Position numbers and translations under genes: made by a program. The notes below the pieces were generated by a model that saw only the letters and a list, made by a program, of their open reading frames with translations, did not search any database and had not been told where the DNA came from. Positions 1 through 6,532 of a DNA stretch of 11,539 bases are shown here, in pieces; within the stretch, counting starts at the first letter, position 1, and every line of letters starts with the position of its first letter. Origin of the DNA: Desulfovibrio sp. (GTDB taxonomy: Bacteria; Desulfobacterota; Desulfovibrionia; Desulfovibrionales; Desulfovibrionaceae); NCBI GenBank assembly GCA_031282465.1, contig JAITDR010000037.1, forward strand, positions 1 through 11,539, read 5' to 3'.

Positions 1-174
1 CGGAAACAGCGCCGCCCGCAGCCGGCTCATGATTTCCCCCATGGCCTCCAAAGACGGCATGGGGGTGTCACCCGGCGACTCGTGCATCATGGTCTGATAG
101 GGAGCCGGGGAACAGAGGGCATCACAGATGCGTTCTATCTGTCGTCCGCCGCGCCGGAAAGGCCTTGTATCCAA
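1..174 (-). CDS. cysE: Serine O-acetyltransferase, N-terminal fragment (runs off left edge)
   Basis: Only the first 58 codons are inside the window. The family transfers acetyl from acetyl-CoA to L-serine, making O-acetylserine, the substrate of cysteine synthase. The visible residues fit the alpha-helical N-terminal region of the EpsC-type enzymes: a segment resembling DTPMPSLEAMGEIMSRL, followed by a conserved-looking RAALFP block that in the family leads into the GYFG stretch. The catalytic left-handed beta-helix lies outside the window. I chose the TTG at 174 because no ATG or GTG lies upstream in frame before the stop codons near 229, and a GAGAGG ribosome site (183-188) sits 8 nt upstream. 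It lies downstream of obg on the same strand but beyond obg's terminator, so it needs read-through or its own promoter; a CATAAT-like -10 lies upstream but has no good -35. The identity comes from a short fragment recognised from memory. Confidence 0.65.
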   Translation of the reverse strand, partial: MDTRPFRRGGRQIERICDALCSPAPYQTMMHESPGDTPMPSLEAMGEIMSRLRAALFP

Positions 175-242
175 ACTTGCCGCCTCTCGTGAAAAAAGAT
201 TATGCCGATTCGCCGGCGCAAAATCCTACGGGTTTCACTGCG

Positions 243-284
243 CCTGCCTGCGCAATCAGCCCACAGCCCGCTTTTGCAGGCAGG
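243..284 (-). repeat. 9-bp inverted repeat upstream of cysE
   Basis: The arms CCTGCCTGC (243-251) and GCAGGCAGG (276-284) are perfect inverted repeats around a 24-nt loop, lying between the obg terminator and the cysE start. No T-run follows on either strand, so it is not an intrinsic terminator by itself. It could be a structured leader of the cysE transcript or an operator. No riboswitch class is recognised. Confidence 0.45.
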
Positions 285-295
285 GGTCTGATGAC

Positions 296-326
296 AAAAA
301 AACGCCTTTGCCCGGGCCGGACAAAG
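296..326 (-). terminator. Intrinsic terminator of the rplU-rpmA-obg operon
   Basis: On the minus strand, CTTTGTCC and GGGCAAAG pair (8 bp including one T-G wobble) around a 5-nt loop at 306-326. GCG and a run of seven T (296-302) follow. It starts 7 nt past the obg stop codon, so it should end most transcripts from the ribosomal operon before cysE. Confidence 0.85.
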
Positions 327-332
327 CATTGG

Positions 333-1475
333 TTATTCGCTGTAAACAATGTCGATGTCAAACTTCCCGTCGACGTCCTCGCGTTCACCGCCGGGGACGT
401 CTTCGTCCGGCTCCGGCGCGGAGGCATTGAAGCCGGGGAAAACGCTGCTCGGAATACCGGCCTGCGTTTCCCTGCACACGGCCCACATATGCTCCGTAAG
501 CGCTTCCATGCCTCGGCCGGTCAGGGCGGAAACAAAAAAAACCTCGCGCCCTCCGCGTTGCGCATGCCCGGATACCTCCTGCAGAAGCTCATCCGGGGCC
601 AGATCAATCTTGGTAATGACCTCAATCTGCCTGAGCCGCATAAGTTCCGGGGAAAACAACTCCAGTTCGTTGTTCAAGAGTTCAAAGCCCGTAAAGGGAT
701 CGGCCGGGTTGATGTCTTCGATGCTCAGCAGATGCAGCAAAAAACGCGCGCGTTCCAAATGACGGAGGAAACGATGCCCCAAGCCTCGTCCCCTGTGCGC
801 CCCTTCTACCAAACCGGGAATATCGGCGATAACCATGCGCCGTTCCCAATCGCCGTCGTCGAGCATGACGCCGAGATTCGGCTCCAGCGTGGTGAAGGCA
901 TACGGGGCGATTTTGGGTCTGGCGGCGGACACCGCCGCAATAAATGTGGATTTGCCGGCATTAGGCAGACCGAGCAAGGCACAATCCGCCAGAATTTTCA
1001 ATTCCAGCCCCAGCGTGAACTCCTGTCCGGCTTCGCCGGGTTGGGCGAAACGCGGGGCGCGCACAACGGCGGATTTGAAATGCTCGTTTCCCTTGCCCCC
1101 CCTGCCGCCGACGGCGACAAGCAACTCCGCGCCGTTTTCGGCCAGATCGCCGAGCAGTTCACCTTGGCGGCCGTTGCGCAACACAAACACCTGCGTGCCG
1201 ACGGGCAGTTCCAGAATCAGATCCCGGCCCTTGCGTCCGTCGCATTGCGACCCCTGTCCCGGCTTGCCGTTTTCGGCTTCATACAAGCGTTTGAGGCGAA
1301 AATCATACAGCGAAAGCAGACGGCAGGAAGCACGCAGTATGACGCTGCCGCCGTCTCCTCCGTTGCCGCCGTCCGGGCCTCCCCTGGGGATGAACTTTTC
1401 GCGCCTGAAAGAAACGCAGCCGCTCCCGCCCTTGCCGGAGCGTACGGTAATCACGGCTTCATCCACAAAGCGCAT
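333..1475 (-). CDS. obg: Obg-family GTPase (ribosome assembly / stress GTPase)
   Basis: 380 residues. Obg (CgtA/ObgE) is an essential GTPase that acts in late assembly of the large ribosomal subunit and in stress responses. The glycine-rich Obg fold occupies residues 1-160, with the hallmark repeats GKGGSG, RGGPDGGNGGDGG and GGRGGKGN. The G domain follows: G1 GLPNAGKST at 169-177, switch TT at 195-196, G3 DIPG at 218-221, G4 TKID at 288-291, G5 SALTG at 316-320. A short acidic tail ends the protein. The G4 motif has Thr where most GTPases have Asn. The ATG at 1475 gives the expected Obg N-terminus (MRFVDEA). Its Shine-Dalgarno is weak (a GGGG about 9 nt upstream), which fits translation from an operon mRNA. 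It is the third gene of rplU-rpmA-obg and is followed at once by a terminator. Confidence 0.97.
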   Translation of the reverse strand: MRFVDEAVITVRSGKGGSGCVSFRREKFIPRGGPDGGNGGDGGSVILRASCRLLSLYDFRLKRLYEAENGKPGQGSQCDGRKGRDLILELPVGTQVFVLRNGRQGELLGDLAENGAELLVAVGGRGGKGNEHFKSAVVRAPRFAQPGEAGQEFTLGLELKILADCALLGLPNAGKSTFIAAVSAARPKIAPYAFTTLEPNLGVMLDDGDWERRMVIADIPGLVEGAHRGRGLGHRFLRHLERARFLLHLLSIEDINPADPFTGFELLNNELELFSPELMRLRQIEVITKIDLAPDELLQEVSGHAQRGGREVFFVSALTGRGMEALTEHMWAVCRETQAGIPSSVFPGFNASAPEPDEDVPGGEREDVDGKFDIDIVYSE

Positions 1476-1573
1476 CAGGAATACCCCGCATTCGGCTCTT
1501 CAATGCACCGCAGGCAGGGCCGCGCACGACAAAACCGAAGAAAAGGAGCATAAGGCGGCGCAACAGGCGTTTT

Positions 1574-1587
1574 GTCGGCATGCCGAC
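1574..1587. repeat. 14-bp perfect palindrome between rpmA and obg
   Basis: GTCGGCATGCCGAC is a perfect palindrome in the 125-bp gap between rpmA and obg. As RNA it could form a short hairpin. No T-run follows, so it may be an mRNA-stabilising or processing element that sets the L27:Obg ratio, or it may be chance. The rest of the gap holds no gene that I can support. Confidence 0.4.
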
Positions 1588-1600
1588 CGCAACGCGCCTC

Positions 1601-1873
1601 CTACCCGACTTGCGCCGGAAGCACATGCACCCTGGTCAGCACACGGTTTTTGCGCACATATTTTTCAAACTTCACTATGCCGTCCCTGACGGCGAAAATG
1701 GTAAAATCCCTGCCCAGCCCCGTGCCTGTCCCCGGATGCACGCGGGTGCCGAGCTGACGCACGATGATGTTGCCCGCAAGCACGGGTTGGCCGCCGAAGC
1801 GTTTGATCCCGCGGCGCTGTCCCGCACTGTCGCGGCCGTTGCGTGAACTGCCGCCCGCCTTTTTATGTGCCAT
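1601..1873 (-). CDS. rpmA: 50S ribosomal protein L27
   Basis: 90 residues, typical for bL27. Part of the large subunit near the peptidyl-transferase centre, where its flexible N-terminus reaches the tRNA ends. The signature start [16 protein letters not shown] is present without the cleavable N-terminal extension seen in Firmicutes. The core contains [14 protein letters not shown], the [13 protein letters not shown] block and the FEKYVRKN stretch near the end. The ATG at 1873 has a strong GGGAGG site (1880-1885) 6 nt upstream, immediately after the rplU stop; the two genes are 14 bp apart and must be cotranscribed. Confidence 0.98.
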   Translation of the reverse strand: MAHKKAGGSSRNGRDSAGQRRGIKRFGGQPVLAGNIIVRQLGTRVHPGTGTGLGRDFTIFAVRDGIVKFEKYVRKNRVLTRVHVLPAQVG

Positions 1874-1887
1874 GGCCGGCCTCCCTG

Positions 1888-2196
1888 TCAGGACGAGATG
1901 GATGTGATTCGGACGGCGGAATACATTTGACGATGCCCTTTGCTGCGTCGTGAATCATGCCGGCGCCGTTTCTTGAAGACAAGAATCTTTTCGCCGCGTC
2001 CGTGTTCCAGGACTTCCGCCGCAACCCTGGCATTTTCCACATAAGGTTTGCCCACGGCAAGGGCTTCGCCTCCCAGCAAAAGCACCTTGTCCATGACAAC
2101 TTCGCTCCCGACTTCGGCATCAAGGGCCGCAACGCGCAGGCGGGTGCCTTCCTCGACGCGGAACTGCTTACCGCCGGTTTCGATGACTGCGTACAT
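1888..2196 (-). CDS. rplU: 50S ribosomal protein L21
   Basis: 102 residues, normal for bL21, an early-assembly 23S rRNA-binding protein. It begins [17 protein letters not shown], the diagnostic L21 N-terminus, and ends with the basic SKGHRQ...VRIT block that contacts rRNA. An in-frame ATG ten codons upstream is rejected because the GGAGGA site (2201-2206) lies just 5' of the ATG at 2196 and the family N-terminus begins there. First gene of the rplU-rpmA-obg operon, about 20 nt downstream of the predicted transcription start, so there is no room for a long autoregulatory leader if that promoter is used. Confidence 0.97.
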   Translation of the reverse strand: MYAVIETGGKQFRVEEGTRLRVAALDAEVGSEVVMDKVLLLGGEALAVGKPYVENARVAAEVLEHGRGEKILVFKKRRRHDSRRSKGHRQMYSAVRITSISS

Positions 2197-2223
2197 GTAT
2201 TCCTCCAAAAAGATAGAGTGCGG

Positions 2224-2252
2224 CATTTACCCTCTGCTGCTTCGTATGTCAA
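2224..2252 (-). promoter_or_regulatory. Sigma70-type promoter of rplU-rpmA-obg
   Basis: Perfect -35 TTGACA (2247-2252), a 17-bp spacer and a weaker -10 TAAATG (2224-2229) on the minus strand, placing the start near 2217. The location directly upstream of the rplU ribosome site supports the call; the -10 matches only three of six bases. Confidence 0.6.
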
Positions 2253-2476
2253 GCAACGGGCAACCGGAAAAAGCCCTGTGCCGGCGGGTTGCCTCCGAGC
2301 GGCCTAAATCGTCCGCAGCAAACAGAGTGCGTGGTGCGGACACCGGTTCCGGGCAAATGATAATGAATAGAGAATCCAAGGGGAATAATCGCCCCTGCGC
2401 GGCTCGCATCGGACCTGAGCCCTCCCGTGCCGACGGCGGGATGCAGGGCGACGCGCAAAGCAGTATCGGCGTCGGC

Positions 2477-2614
2477 CTAATGATGCAGATGGTCACCTTT
2501 GGAAATGCGCATCAACGCCATATACAGCATCCATACAAAATACACGCCGATGAGGCCGACACCTATCCAGGCATCGCCGGAATGGGAAAGATTGGCTGTA
2601 AATATGTGCGACAT
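2477..2614 (-). CDS. Small single-pass membrane protein (45 aa), function unknown
   Basis: A 45-codon reading frame. Residues 1-15 are polar (MSHIFTANLSHSGDA). Residues 16-35 form one hydrophobic, aromatic- and glycine-rich helix (from WIGVG to YMALM). A short basic then histidine-rich tail ends the protein (RISKGDHLHH). This layout is typical of genuine bacterial small membrane proteins, often subunits or regulators of larger membrane complexes. The basic tail after the helix predicts N-out/C-in topology by the positive-inside rule. The ribosome site is weak (GCGGGG, 5 nt before ATG). Support comes from the good sigma70-type promoter at 2705-2732 and from the clean polar-helix-basic architecture, which shadow frames rarely show. 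I do not recognise the family. It is divergent from the hybrid kinase and about 230 bp upstream of the rplU promoter. Confidence 0.6.
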   Translation of the reverse strand: MSHIFTANLSHSGDAWIGVGLIGVYFVWMLYMALMRISKGDHLHH

Positions 2615-2704
2615 AACAACCCCGCGGGAGAGTATGATGTTCGGCGGCGCGCATCCGGTCTGCCGAGTCCGACCCCAACGACCTCAACGGTGCGCAACGA
2701 GGGT

Positions 2705-2732
2705 ATTTTACCCTGCCCGGCGCGGAAGTCAA
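2705..2732 (-). promoter_or_regulatory. Promoter of the 45-aa membrane protein gene
   Basis: -35 TTGACT (2727-2732, 5/6 match), 16-bp spacer, -10 TAAAAT (2705-2710, 5/6 match) on the minus strand. The -10 is embedded in a small dyad, GGGTA-AAA-TACCC, which could be an operator or simply chance. It lies about 90 nt upstream of the start codon at 2614. Confidence 0.55.
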
Positions 2733-2863
2733 GGGAGATGTCGGCAATCTGATCTCGCAAAAGTCGTACTGCGAGGACATATCTTTAAATTTACATGCTA
2801 TATCAGGATATTATCATTTTTTTTCGAGAGTGAAGGAGCCGGGAGCTTCAGCGCAAAAACGTA

Positions 2864-2892
2864 TTGTATTTACCCCTGCCGTGCAGTATAAT
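2864..2892 (+). promoter_or_regulatory. Promoter of the hybrid histidine kinase
   Basis: A perfect -10 TATAAT (2887-2892) is preceded after 17 bp by TTGTAT (2864-2869), a half-match to the -35 consensus. A weak -35 with a perfect -10 suggests activator help. Confidence 0.6.
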
Positions 2893-2899
2893 CAATCCG

Positions 2900-2917
2900 A
2901 TAGCGTAGCATAGCGTA
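2900..2917 (+). repeat. Tandem ATAGCGTA repeat at the kinase transcription start
   Basis: ATAGCGTA occurs at 2900-2907 and again at 2910-2917, a 10-bp period equal to about one helical turn, overlapping the predicted +1 of the kinase promoter. The placement suits a repressor or response-regulator site. It is short enough to be chance. Confidence 0.35.
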
Positions 2918-3029
2918 ATATTCCTGATTTCAGAGACGGCTGCCTCCCTTTCGGCGGGCAGGTACACAGCGGCCATGGACCGATTTGTCCTGCCGACACC
3001 GACCCGATTTTGTTAAGGAGGGAAACCGG

Positions 3030-5744
3030 TTGTCTATCCGTAGGCGATTGATTTCGACAATTACCGTCTGCCTGTTCCTGGTATGCGGATGCATTTCTAC
3101 TGTCGTTTATATTCTCGCACGCCAAGCCGCGATCGAGTCGTTTTTCAACCTGTCCACAAGCCAATTGGAGCGCATTGAGGAGCGGATACATACGTTTATG
3201 GAGCCCGGCGAAATGAACGTAAAGTATTTGGCAAATCTTGATCTGGTGCGCAATTCCCGCGGAAAATTGACCAGCTATCTGGATACCACTGAAGTTACGA
3301 CGCTTTGGTATAAAAATCACCCACCCTACGAACAGAAAATTTACGATGAATTCATTAAAATACACAACGCAAATAACAACTTCGGATTGGTATTCATGGC
3401 GAATGACGACGGTCAATACGCCCAGGCACCGGAAGGATCAATCAAAAACCCGCACTACGATCCGCGTGAGCGTTCGTGGTATAAAGAAGTCATGGCCGAC
3501 GAGCAGGAGGTGACGATTTCATCACCTTATCTGACAACGGGCGGGGGCATGGTTTGCAGCATCATGGTCAAGACCCGCGATCGTGCCGGCAAGCCTCTGG
3601 GTATGGTAGGCGTGGATTACAGCCTGGAAAGCCTGATCGGAGATTTGAACGCGCGCAAAATTCTCAACACCGGCTATATCGTAATATTCGACAATAAAGG
3701 AAAAATTATTGTAGACGGACATCACCCCGAGTTTGTTGCCCTGGAACCGGAACACTATCCTGAGGTGCGCAGGCAGATGGCGGCGGCCGGCAACAGTTCC
3801 ATATACGACATCGGGTCGCGGAGGATGAAGGAATACATCGTGACGCGCATTATGCCGTCCACGGGCTGGACACTGGCCGTTGTCTTCGACGAAGGCGAAA
3901 TGACGGCGTCATCCAACGCATTGCTGGTCGCGATACTGATTGCCTCGGCAATCATATTTGCGTTCGCGCTCACCGCGACCATAGTTGTAGCGCACGATAT
4001 CGTTCGTCCGATTGAGAAGCTGACCGAAGCCTCCGCCATGATTTCCGGCGGCGAGTATGAAAAATCCCCGGAATTGCGCCGACAGCTTGCGGAAAAGCTA
4101 GATGTCGGCGGGGAAGGCGAAAGTCGGAAGCTGGCCGAGTCACTCAAGGTAATGGTGGGAACCCTGCAGGAGCGGATTGAGGCCGCCCTCGCCGCGGCCC
4201 AGGCAAAGAGCCTGTTTCTCGCCAACATGAGCCATGAGATACGTACCCCCCTGAACGCCGTTATCGGTATGACGGCCATCGGGAAAAAGGCGACCGACCT
4301 GCAGCGCAAGGACTATGCCTTCGGCAAAATAGAGGATGCATCCAACCATCTTCTGGCCGTCATCAACGACATCCTCGACATGTCGAAGATCGAGGCAGGC
4401 AAGGTGGAGCTTGCCCGGGTTGCGTTCAGCTTTGAAAAAATGCTGAGCCGAGCGGCAGGCATAATCAATTTTCGTATGGACGACAAACACCTGCATTTCA
4501 ACGTCCACATTGATCCGGCCATCCCGCCTGTGCTGGTGGGAGATGATCAACGCCTGGCCCAGGTAGTGACAAATTTACTCTCCAACGCGGCGAAATTCAC
4601 GCCCGAAGACGGTTCCGTAGCATTGGATACCGTTTTTCTGGGCGAAAGCGACGGGCTGTGTGAAATACTGATCAGCGTGGCGGACAACGGCATAGGCATC
4701 AGTCCCGAACAGCAGGCGCGTCTGTTCACGCCCTTTCAGCAGGCCGAAAACGGCATTACCCGAAAATACGGCGGCACAGGATTGGGGCTTGCCATCTCCA
4801 GACACTTCATCGAGTTGATGAACGGGCGTATTTGGGTAGAATCGACGCCGGGCGAAGGCTCTACCTTCGCTTTTACAGTAAAGTTGGCACGGAGCGACGG
4901 GGCGTTGCGGCCGTTACCGGATCCCGGCGTGCATTGGAGCGACATACGCGTCATGATAATTGACGACGAGCCGGATGTCCGCGAGAATTTCGCGGAGATT
5001 GCCCAAGGGTTGGGCATTGCCTGCGACACGGCGGACGGCGGCGACTACGCCCTGGCCTTGGTAGAGAAAAACGGACCGTACACCATCTATTTTGTGGACC
5101 GGCGTATGCCGGCCATGGACGGGATCGAACTCTCCCGTCGTCTGAAAGAGCATGGGGGAGAACGCTCCTCAGTCATCATGATTTCCGCTGCCGAGTGGGA
5201 CGACATCAAAGAGCCGGCAAGTCGGGCGGGGGTAGACAAATTTTTATGCAAACCCCTGTTCCCCTCGGCTGTGGCCGACGTGATCAACGAGTGTATGGGC
5301 GTTGCCGGCACTCACGAATCGGAAACGCCTCAGGAAAACATTGAGGATATTTTTGCGGGGTGCCGACTGCTGTTGACGGAGGATGTGGAAATCAACCGTG
5401 AGATTGTAATGACGCTGCTGGAACCCACAAGCGTGGAAATCGACTGCGCGGAAAACGGCATACAGGCTGTGGACTTGTTCAGTGCAAATCCGGATAAATA
5501 CGATGCGATTCTCATGGATATGCAGATGCCGGAAATGGACGGGTTGGAGGCCACGCGCCGCATTCGCGCGATGGATGAACCAACGGCAAAAACTATTCCC
5601 ATCATTGCCATGACCGCGAATGTTTTGAAAGAGGATATTGAAAAATGCCGCGCAGCCGGGATGAACGCCCATGTAGGAAAGCCGCTGAATTTGAACGAAG
5701 TACTGGTGGAACTGAACAAGTTCGTGCAAAAAAGAACTTGCTGA
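3030..5744 (+). CDS. Membrane hybrid sensor histidine kinase, dCache-HAMP-HisKA-HATPase-REC-REC
   Basis: 904 residues from a TTG start. AAGGAGG (3015-3021) lies 8 nt before this TTG, whereas an in-frame TTG at 2985 lies upstream of the ribosome site, so I chose 3030. Domains: TM1 about 6-31; periplasmic double-Cache sensor about 35-295; TM2 about 297-322; HAMP about 323-380; HisKA with phospho-acceptor His402 (ANMSHEIRTPLN); HATPase_c with N-box Asn519, DNGIGIS at 552-558 and GGTGLGL at 581-587. Receiver 1 has the acidic pair 645-646, phospho-Asp690 and Lys741. Receiver 2 has the acidic pair 784-785, Asp830, Thr862 and Lys884. All catalytic and phosphorylation residues are intact. There is no C-terminal HPt domain or output domain, so signalling must pass to an HPt/response-regulator partner encoded elsewhere or act by protein contact. 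The sensor carries Tyr143, Arg148, Trp150, Tyr151 and Asp196 in the spacing of amino-acid-binding dCache domains. The coding sequence of the sensor is AT-richer than its neighbours. Confidence 0.95.
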   Translation: MSIRRRLISTITVCLFLVCGCISTVVYILARQAAIESFFNLSTSQLERIEERIHTFMEPGEMNVKYLANLDLVRNSRGKLTSYLDTTEVTTLWYKNHPPYEQKIYDEFIKIHNANNNFGLVFMANDDGQYAQAPEGSIKNPHYDPRERSWYKEVMADEQEVTISSPYLTTGGGMVCSIMVKTRDRAGKPLGMVGVDYSLESLIGDLNARKILNTGYIVIFDNKGKIIVDGHHPEFVALEPEHYPEVRRQMAAAGNSSIYDIGSRRMKEYIVTRIMPSTGWTLAVVFDEGEMTASSNALLVAILIASAIIFAFALTATIVVAHDIVRPIEKLTEASAMISGGEYEKSPELRRQLAEKLDVGGEGESRKLAESLKVMVGTLQERIEAALAAAQAKSLFLANMSHEIRTPLNAVIGMTAIGKKATDLQRKDYAFGKIEDASNHLLAVINDILDMSKIEAGKVELARVAFSFEKMLSRAAGIINFRMDDKHLHFNVHIDPAIPPVLVGDDQRLAQVVTNLLSNAAKFTPEDGSVALDTVFLGESDGLCEILISVADNGIGISPEQQARLFTPFQQAENGITRKYGGTGLGLAISRHFIELMNGRIWVESTPGEGSTFAFTVKLARSDGALRPLPDPGVHWSDIRVMIIDDEPDVRENFAEIAQGLGIACDTADGGDYALALVEKNGPYTIYFVDRRMPAMDGIELSRRLKEHGGERSSVIMISAAEWDDIKEPASRAGVDKFLCKPLFPSAVADVINECMGVAGTHESETPQENIEDIFAGCRLLLTEDVEINREIVMTLLEPTSVEIDCAENGIQAVDLFSANPDKYDAILMDMQMPEMDGLEATRRIRAMDEPTAKTIPIIAMTANVLKEDIEKCRAAGMNAHVGKPLNLNEVLVELNKFVQKRTC

Positions 5745-5807
5745 TGCGAAAAATTTTGGGGATAAACAAGGCTCGACGCCGTCACCGTCCCACCCCGGAA
5801 ACAATGT

Positions 5808-6404
5808 ATGCCCTCCACAAGACGCCGCACCGCCGAGCGCGAGGCCAGAATCCGACAGGTACTCGGCCTCCGCCGTAAAGACCTGACTCTGGTAATCAAC
5901 AACGTTCACGACCCGCACAATGTCTCGGCGATTCTGCGCAGTTGCGACGCCTTCGGCGTGCCCGAAGTGCATCTTTATTATACGGATACGCCTTTCCCGG
6001 CTCTTGCCGCCGGCACTTCCTCCTCGGCGCGCAAATGGGTAAAAACCGTCCGACACAGGGATTTGTCGTCGCTGACGGCATGCTTGCGGGCCGGGAACAT
6101 GCATGTCTATGCCGCCGGTTGCTCTGCTTCAGCCGTATCCCTATACGATTTGGATCTTACGCTGCCTGCGGCCTTTGTCCTGGGCAACGAGCACCGGGGA
6201 CTGGACGCGGAGTTTGCCGCCCTGGCCGATGCCGAAGTCTACATACCCATGTACGGCATGATTCAAAGCTTCAACGTGTCCGTTGCCGCCGCACTGCTTC
6301 TGGGCGAAGCCTCACGCCAAAAAAAAACGGCCGGGCAGTATGCGCGACCGACGTACAGCGAGGAAGAACTCGCGGCGATTTACGCCGAGTGGATTGAAAA
6401 GTGA
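5808..6404 (+). CDS. TrmH/SpoU-family RNA 2'-O-methyltransferase
   Basis: 198 residues. SPOUT-fold enzyme that moves methyl from S-adenosylmethionine to a ribose 2'-OH; the closest named relative is TrmH, which makes Gm18 in tRNA. The three SpoU motifs are present: NNVHDPHNVSAILRSCDAFG at 31-50 with Asn38 and catalytic Arg44; FVLGNEHRGL at 123-132 with Glu128; and IPMYGMIQSFNVSVAAALLL at 146-165 with Ser154 and Asn156. Their spacing matches the Thermus TrmH residues 35/41/124/150/152. It lacks the longer C-terminal tail of E. coli TrmH (about 229 aa), so the exact substrate nucleotide is uncertain. The ATG at 5808 has only a weak GGAAA upstream. The gap to the kinase is 63 bp with no terminator, so cotranscription is possible; a poor promoter (TTGCTG-17-GATAAA, 5738-5766) could also serve it. 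Confidence 0.9.
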   Translation: MPSTRRRTAEREARIRQVLGLRRKDLTLVINNVHDPHNVSAILRSCDAFGVPEVHLYYTDTPFPALAAGTSSSARKWVKTVRHRDLSSLTACLRAGNMHVYAAGCSASAVSLYDLDLTLPAAFVLGNEHRGLDAEFAALADAEVYIPMYGMIQSFNVSVAAALLLGEASRQKKTAGQYARPTYSEEELAAIYAEWIEK

Positions 6405-6456
6405 TACTTCGTGCGGACAACAGTGCGGTAACCTGCTGCAAATGCGCCGCAATCGG

Positions 6457-6500
6457 AGAAAAAATTCGGGGCGGACGCCGCGCAGGCACTCCGCCCCGAA
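6457..6500 (-). terminator. Strong intrinsic terminator of the nitroreductase-like gene
   Basis: A perfect 11-bp inverted repeat (TTCGGGGCGGA at 6465-6475 and its complement at 6490-6500) surrounds a 14-nt loop. On the minus strand six T follow directly (6459-6464). It lies 32 bp past the stop codon of the exported nitroreductase. On the plus strand no T-run follows, so it may only weakly stop transcripts coming from the convergent methyltransferase gene. Confidence 0.9.
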
Positions 6501-6532
6501 CGCAACCATTGCGCCGCAAAGGACAACGGCAG

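Larger units (their letters stand above)
2615..3029. other. 415-bp divergent control region (small membrane protein / hybrid kinase)
   Basis: No gene is supported here. It holds two divergent promoters (2705-2732 minus, 2864-2892 plus) with an AT-rich island between them at about 2780-2822. That island includes a 12-bp inverted repeat ATATC-AG-GATAT at 2800-2811, a candidate operator. The small gene would have a leader of about 85 nt and the kinase one of about 130 nt. No known riboswitch is recognised in either. Confidence 0.6.

Noticed and set aside
165..1553. 462-codon open frame on the plus strand opposite obg
   Set aside because: It is antisense to a complete Obg with every motif intact. 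It is arginine/alanine/glutamine-rich, has no ribosome site and resembles no family; long open shadows are expected in GC-rich DNA.
835..1689. 284-codon plus-strand frame opposite obg and rpmA
   Set aside because: It spans two unrelated genes and their intergenic gap, and is serine/proline/arginine-rich as expected of a codon-bias shadow.
2353..2371. Fur-box-like sequence GCAAATGATAATGAATAGA
   Set aside because: It matches the 19-bp Fur consensus at 13 positions by my count, but it lies about 100 bp upstream of the ribosomal promoter and downstream of the small gene, with no iron gene nearby; the match is largely one GATAAT-type core. A genome-wide Fur motif scan would decide.
2227..2476. 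Search for an RNA gene, riboswitch or terminator between the small membrane protein gene and rplU
   Set aside because: Only weak hairpins are present (for example AGGGG/CCCCT near 2390), with no T-run. No tRNA, SRP RNA, 6S RNA or riboswitch core is recognisable; only the rplU promoter is supported.
2048..2752. 234-codon plus-strand frame across rplU and the upstream intergenic region
   Set aside because: It crosses a conserved gene on the other strand, two promoters and the small membrane protein gene. No ribosome site and low-complexity composition.
2985..3029. Upstream TTG as an alternative start for the hybrid kinase
   Set aside because: The strong AAGGAGG site lies inside that extension and points to the TTG at 3030, which also gives a normal short cytoplasmic lead into TM1.
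5244..6104. 286-codon minus-strand frame over the kinase 3' end and the methyltransferase
   Set aside because: It is antisense to two well-supported genes with complete motifs and lacks any recognisable domain.
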